A stretch of DNA of 6,673 bases from Lachnospiraceae bacterium (lineage in GTDB: Bacteria > Bacillota > Clostridia > Lachnospirales > Lachnospiraceae), in assembly GCA_020860745.1 (NCBI GenBank), contig JAJBTR010000040.1, positions 1-6,673 of the forward strand, read 5' to 3'. The notes below the pieces were generated by a model, which made no database searches, was not told where the DNA came from, and was given only the letters and a program-made list of their open reading frames with translations. Below, in pieces: positions 4,780 through 6,673 of this stretch; within the stretch, counting starts at the first letter, position 1, and each line of letters begins with the position of its first letter. Both the position numbers and the translations under genes were made by a program.

Positions 4780-5982
4780 ATGAAAAGAAAAATGGCGGCG
4801 CTTCTGATCTGCGCCATGGGAATAGTGACAGTGCTTGGCGGCTGCGGGCAGGATGAGACAAAGGATTCCGTCAGCAGCGGTAGCAGCAGTGTTTCTGCGG
4901 AGGCGGAGACCGATGAGACCGTGACGGCGGATACGCTTTTACAGGCTACAGACTATGATGTGACAGAGTATGTGACATTGATGGATAATTATATGAACCT
5001 GTCCGTAGAGCTGAGTGCAAGCTATGAGGTGACGGATGAGGCGGTGCAGGATTATATTGAGACGTATATGCTGCCTTATTATCCGATGACGGTAGAGACG
5101 GATAAGACCACCGTGGAGGATGGAGATACCGTCAATATTGACTATGTTGGTACGCTGGATGGAGAGGAGTTTGACGGTGGTTCCGGTACCGGATATAACC
5201 TGACGATCGGCTCGGAGTCCTTTATCGATGGATTCGAGGATGGACTGATCGGTGCCAGGACCGGCGCTACGGTGGATCTGAATCTGACATTCCCGGAGGA
5301 TTACTCTTCGGAGGATCTGGCAGGAAAGGACGTCGTATTTACCGTCACAGTCAACAGCATTGTTGAGGAGCAGATTATCACTTACGATGAGATGACAGAT
5401 GAGTATGTGACGAGCGTGCTGGGCGATTATTACTCCAGTGTTGATGAAATGCTGGAGGATGTAAAAACATATCTTGAGAGTTCTTATGAGAGCGAGAAAG
5501 AATCAGCAATCCAGTCAGACGTATTGGAACAGCTGCTCGCGGGCAGCACGGTTACTTTGCCGGATGGTCTGCTGGAAGAACATGTACAGAGTGTGATTGC
5601 GCAGATACAGGCGGAAGCGGAAGAAGCGGGGGTAGAATACGAGGAATATATTGCGACGTATTACTCCTCTTACGCTTCCACAGCGGATGAGATGGAGACG
5701 TATGTGACGGAGACTTTGTCGGAGTCCATGCAGCAGGAGCTGCTTCTGGAGGCCATTGTGGCGGATCAGCAGATTTCCATCTCTACCAGTGATTTTGAAT
5801 CGTTTGTGGCGAGCTACGTCAGTTATTATGGATATGAGAGCAATGACGCTTTTTATGAGGATTATGGCGGAGAAGATTATGTCATGCTCAGCTATGCGGA
5901 AAACTGTGCATTGTCAGCGGTGGTAGATGCCGTGACTGTAACGATGGCTGAGAGTACTGAGGAAGATACAGCCACAGAGTAG
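4780..5982 (+). CDS. Exported trigger factor-like FKBP peptidyl-prolyl isomerase lipoprotein
   Basis: Predicted membrane-anchored folding factor outside the cytoplasmic membrane. The 400-residue product begins with a lipoprotein signal peptide ending in lipobox VLGGC (Cys22), then an acidic serine-rich linker (about 23-50). An FKBP-type domain spans about 113-195 (EDGDTVNIDYVGTLDGEEFD, then YNLTIGSESFIDGFEDGLIG, and GKDVVFTVTVNSI). The remainder, to about 390, resembles the helical C-terminal chaperone arms of trigger factor. The ribosome-binding N-terminal domain of cytosolic trigger factor is replaced by the signal and linker. AAAGGG at 4766-4771 lies eight bases before the ATG. By hand count the mature part has about 87 Asp/Glu against only six Lys/Arg, and residues 241-400 have no Lys or Arg at all. 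Similar exported trigger-factor-like proteins occur in Clostridia; clients are unknown. It may be cotranscribed with asnS, 42 bases on. Confidence 0.88.
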   Translation: MKRKMAALLICAMGIVTVLGGCGQDETKDSVSSGSSSVSAEAETDETVTADTLLQATDYDVTEYVTLMDNYMNLSVELSASYEVTDEAVQDYIETYMLPYYPMTVETDKTTVEDGDTVNIDYVGTLDGEEFDGGSGTGYNLTIGSESFIDGFEDGLIGARTGATVDLNLTFPEDYSSEDLAGKDVVFTVTVNSIVEEQIITYDEMTDEYVTSVLGDYYSSVDEMLEDVKTYLESSYESEKESAIQSDVLEQLLAGSTVTLPDGLLEEHVQSVIAQIQAEAEEAGVEYEEYIATYYSSYASTADEMETYVTETLSESMQQELLLEAIVADQQISISTSDFESFVASYVSYYGYESNDAFYEDYGGEDYVMLSYAENCALSAVVDAVTVTMAESTEEDTATE

Positions 5983-6010
5983 AACTCCGGCAGCAGTAGA
6001 TAGAGAGTAA

Positions 6011-6016
6011 AAGGAG
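6011..6016 (+). promoter_or_regulatory. Ribosome binding site selecting the TTG start of asnS
   Basis: AAGGAG lies eight bases before the TTG at 6025. In this frame a TAG occurs at 6001-6003 and no ATG or GTG lies between it and the TTG, so this site decides the start. Confidence 0.85.
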
Positions 6017-6024
6017 ATACGGTT

Positions 6025-6673
6025 TTGGTCAATATCAGAGATATATATCGAAAGACGGAAGACTATCTGGAACAGGAGGTCATCATCGGAGGGTGGGTGC
6101 GCAGTATCCGCAATTCCAAAACATTTGGATTTATGGTGGTGAATGACGGGACATTTTTTGAACCTTTGCAGGTAGTGTTTGGGGACGGACTGGACAATTT
6201 TGAGGCGGTGGCAAAGCTGAATGTGGGCGCTGCTGTCATTGTGACCGGACGGCTGGTGCCGACGCCCCAGGCGAAGCAGCCGTTTGAGATTCAGAGTGAT
6301 GAGGTGATCATTGAGGGTGCTTCGACACCGGATTATCCGCTGCAGAAAAAGCGGCACTCCTTTGAGTATCTGAGAACGATTTCACATCTGCGCCCCAGGA
6401 CCAACACGTTTGAGGCGGTGTTCCGGGTGCGGTCGCTGATTGCCTACGCGATTCATAAGTTTTTCCAGGAGAGGGACTTTGTTTATGTGCATACGCCGCT
6501 GATCACGGGCAGCGACTGTGAGGGCGCCGGGGAGATGTTCCAGGTGACGACCATGGAACTTGCAGACATTCCGAAGACAGATGCGGGCAAGGTTGATTAT
6601 TCCAAAGATTTCTTTGGGAAGCCTGCGAACCTGACGGTAAGCGGACAGTTAAACGGCGAGACCTACGCGATGA
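6025..6673 (+). CDS. asnS: Asparaginyl-tRNA synthetase, 3' end beyond window
   Basis: Class IIb aminoacyl-tRNA synthetase that charges tRNA-Asn with asparagine using ATP, in the cytoplasm. The frame opens with a TTG at 6025 backed by AAGGAG and stays open to the window end, giving 216 of about 463 residues. The N-terminal OB-fold anticodon-binding domain is visible ([24 protein letters not shown] near residues 19-42, then [15 protein letters not shown]). The catalytic domain begins with [17 protein letters not shown] and class II motif 1 ([16 protein letters not shown]), followed by [13 protein letters not shown] and a characteristic [21 protein letters not shown]. These last motifs separate AsnS from AspS. 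The gap to the preceding lipoprotein gene is 42 bases with no terminator, too short to hold a T-box leader, so expression probably depends on the upstream promoter or on one I cannot see. Confidence 0.97.
   Translation, partial: MVNIRDIYRKTEDYLEQEVIIGGWVRSIRNSKTFGFMVVNDGTFFEPLQVVFGDGLDNFEAVAKLNVGAAVIVTGRLVPTPQAKQPFEIQSDEVIIEGASTPDYPLQKKRHSFEYLRTISHLRPRTNTFEAVFRVRSLIAYAIHKFFQERDFVYVHTPLITGSDCEGAGEMFQVTTMELADIPKTDAGKVDYSKDFFGKPANLTVSGQLNGETYAM

Noticed and set aside
5983..6024. T-box leader before asnS
   Set aside because: The 42-base gap is far too short for a T-box and shows neither a stem I nor an antiterminator.
5914..6357. Minus-strand 147-residue reading frame
   Set aside because: It is antisense to the end of the lipoprotein gene and to asnS, whose motifs are unmistakable.

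Overview
The window looks like chromosomal DNA from an endospore-forming Clostridia species, most likely Lachnospiraceae-like. It has balanced GC, strong AGGAGG-type ribosome binding sites, spore germination genes, spoIIR, and a DUF1934 gene beside murI. All gene identities come from reading translated motifs by eye; no database search was run.

Layout. (1) Bases 1-1793 carry the end of a germinant-receptor operon: the C-terminal part of a GerAB-type permease, overlapping by four bases a GerAC-type lipoprotein gene. The gerAC-like gene changes frame near a run of six T's and lacks room for the usual C-terminal domain, so it is probably broken. (2) Bases 1794-2020 are non-coding and repeat-rich: a perfect 9-bp triplet repeat, then three tandem 41-bp units. 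Each unit has an inverted repeat and a 9-mer that matches or nearly matches the DnaA-box consensus. (3) Bases 2021-3989 hold spoIIR, a DUF1934/YwiB-like gene and murI (glutamate racemase), all on the plus strand with short gaps and no terminator between them, so probably one operon. (4) A hairpin terminator at 4101-4134 lies between murI and a convergent minus-strand gene for a one-pass membrane protein of unknown function. (5) A divergent promoter region (about 4605-4779) serves that gene and a plus-strand gene for a very acidic exported lipoprotein of the trigger factor/FKBP type. (6) asnS (asparaginyl-tRNA synthetase) starts at a TTG 42 bases further on and runs off the window end.

How the genes relate. 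The Ger genes act in spore germination. SpoIIR is the forespore-to-mother-cell signal for sigma-E activation. MurI supplies D-glutamate for peptidoglycan. The trigger-factor-like lipoprotein probably helps fold proteins outside the membrane. AsnS is housekeeping. No defence system, mobile element, CRISPR array or RNA gene was seen. The least ordinary parts are the repeat array upstream of spoIIR, the frameshifted gerAC-like gene, and the near-absence of basic residues in the trigger-factor-like lipoprotein.
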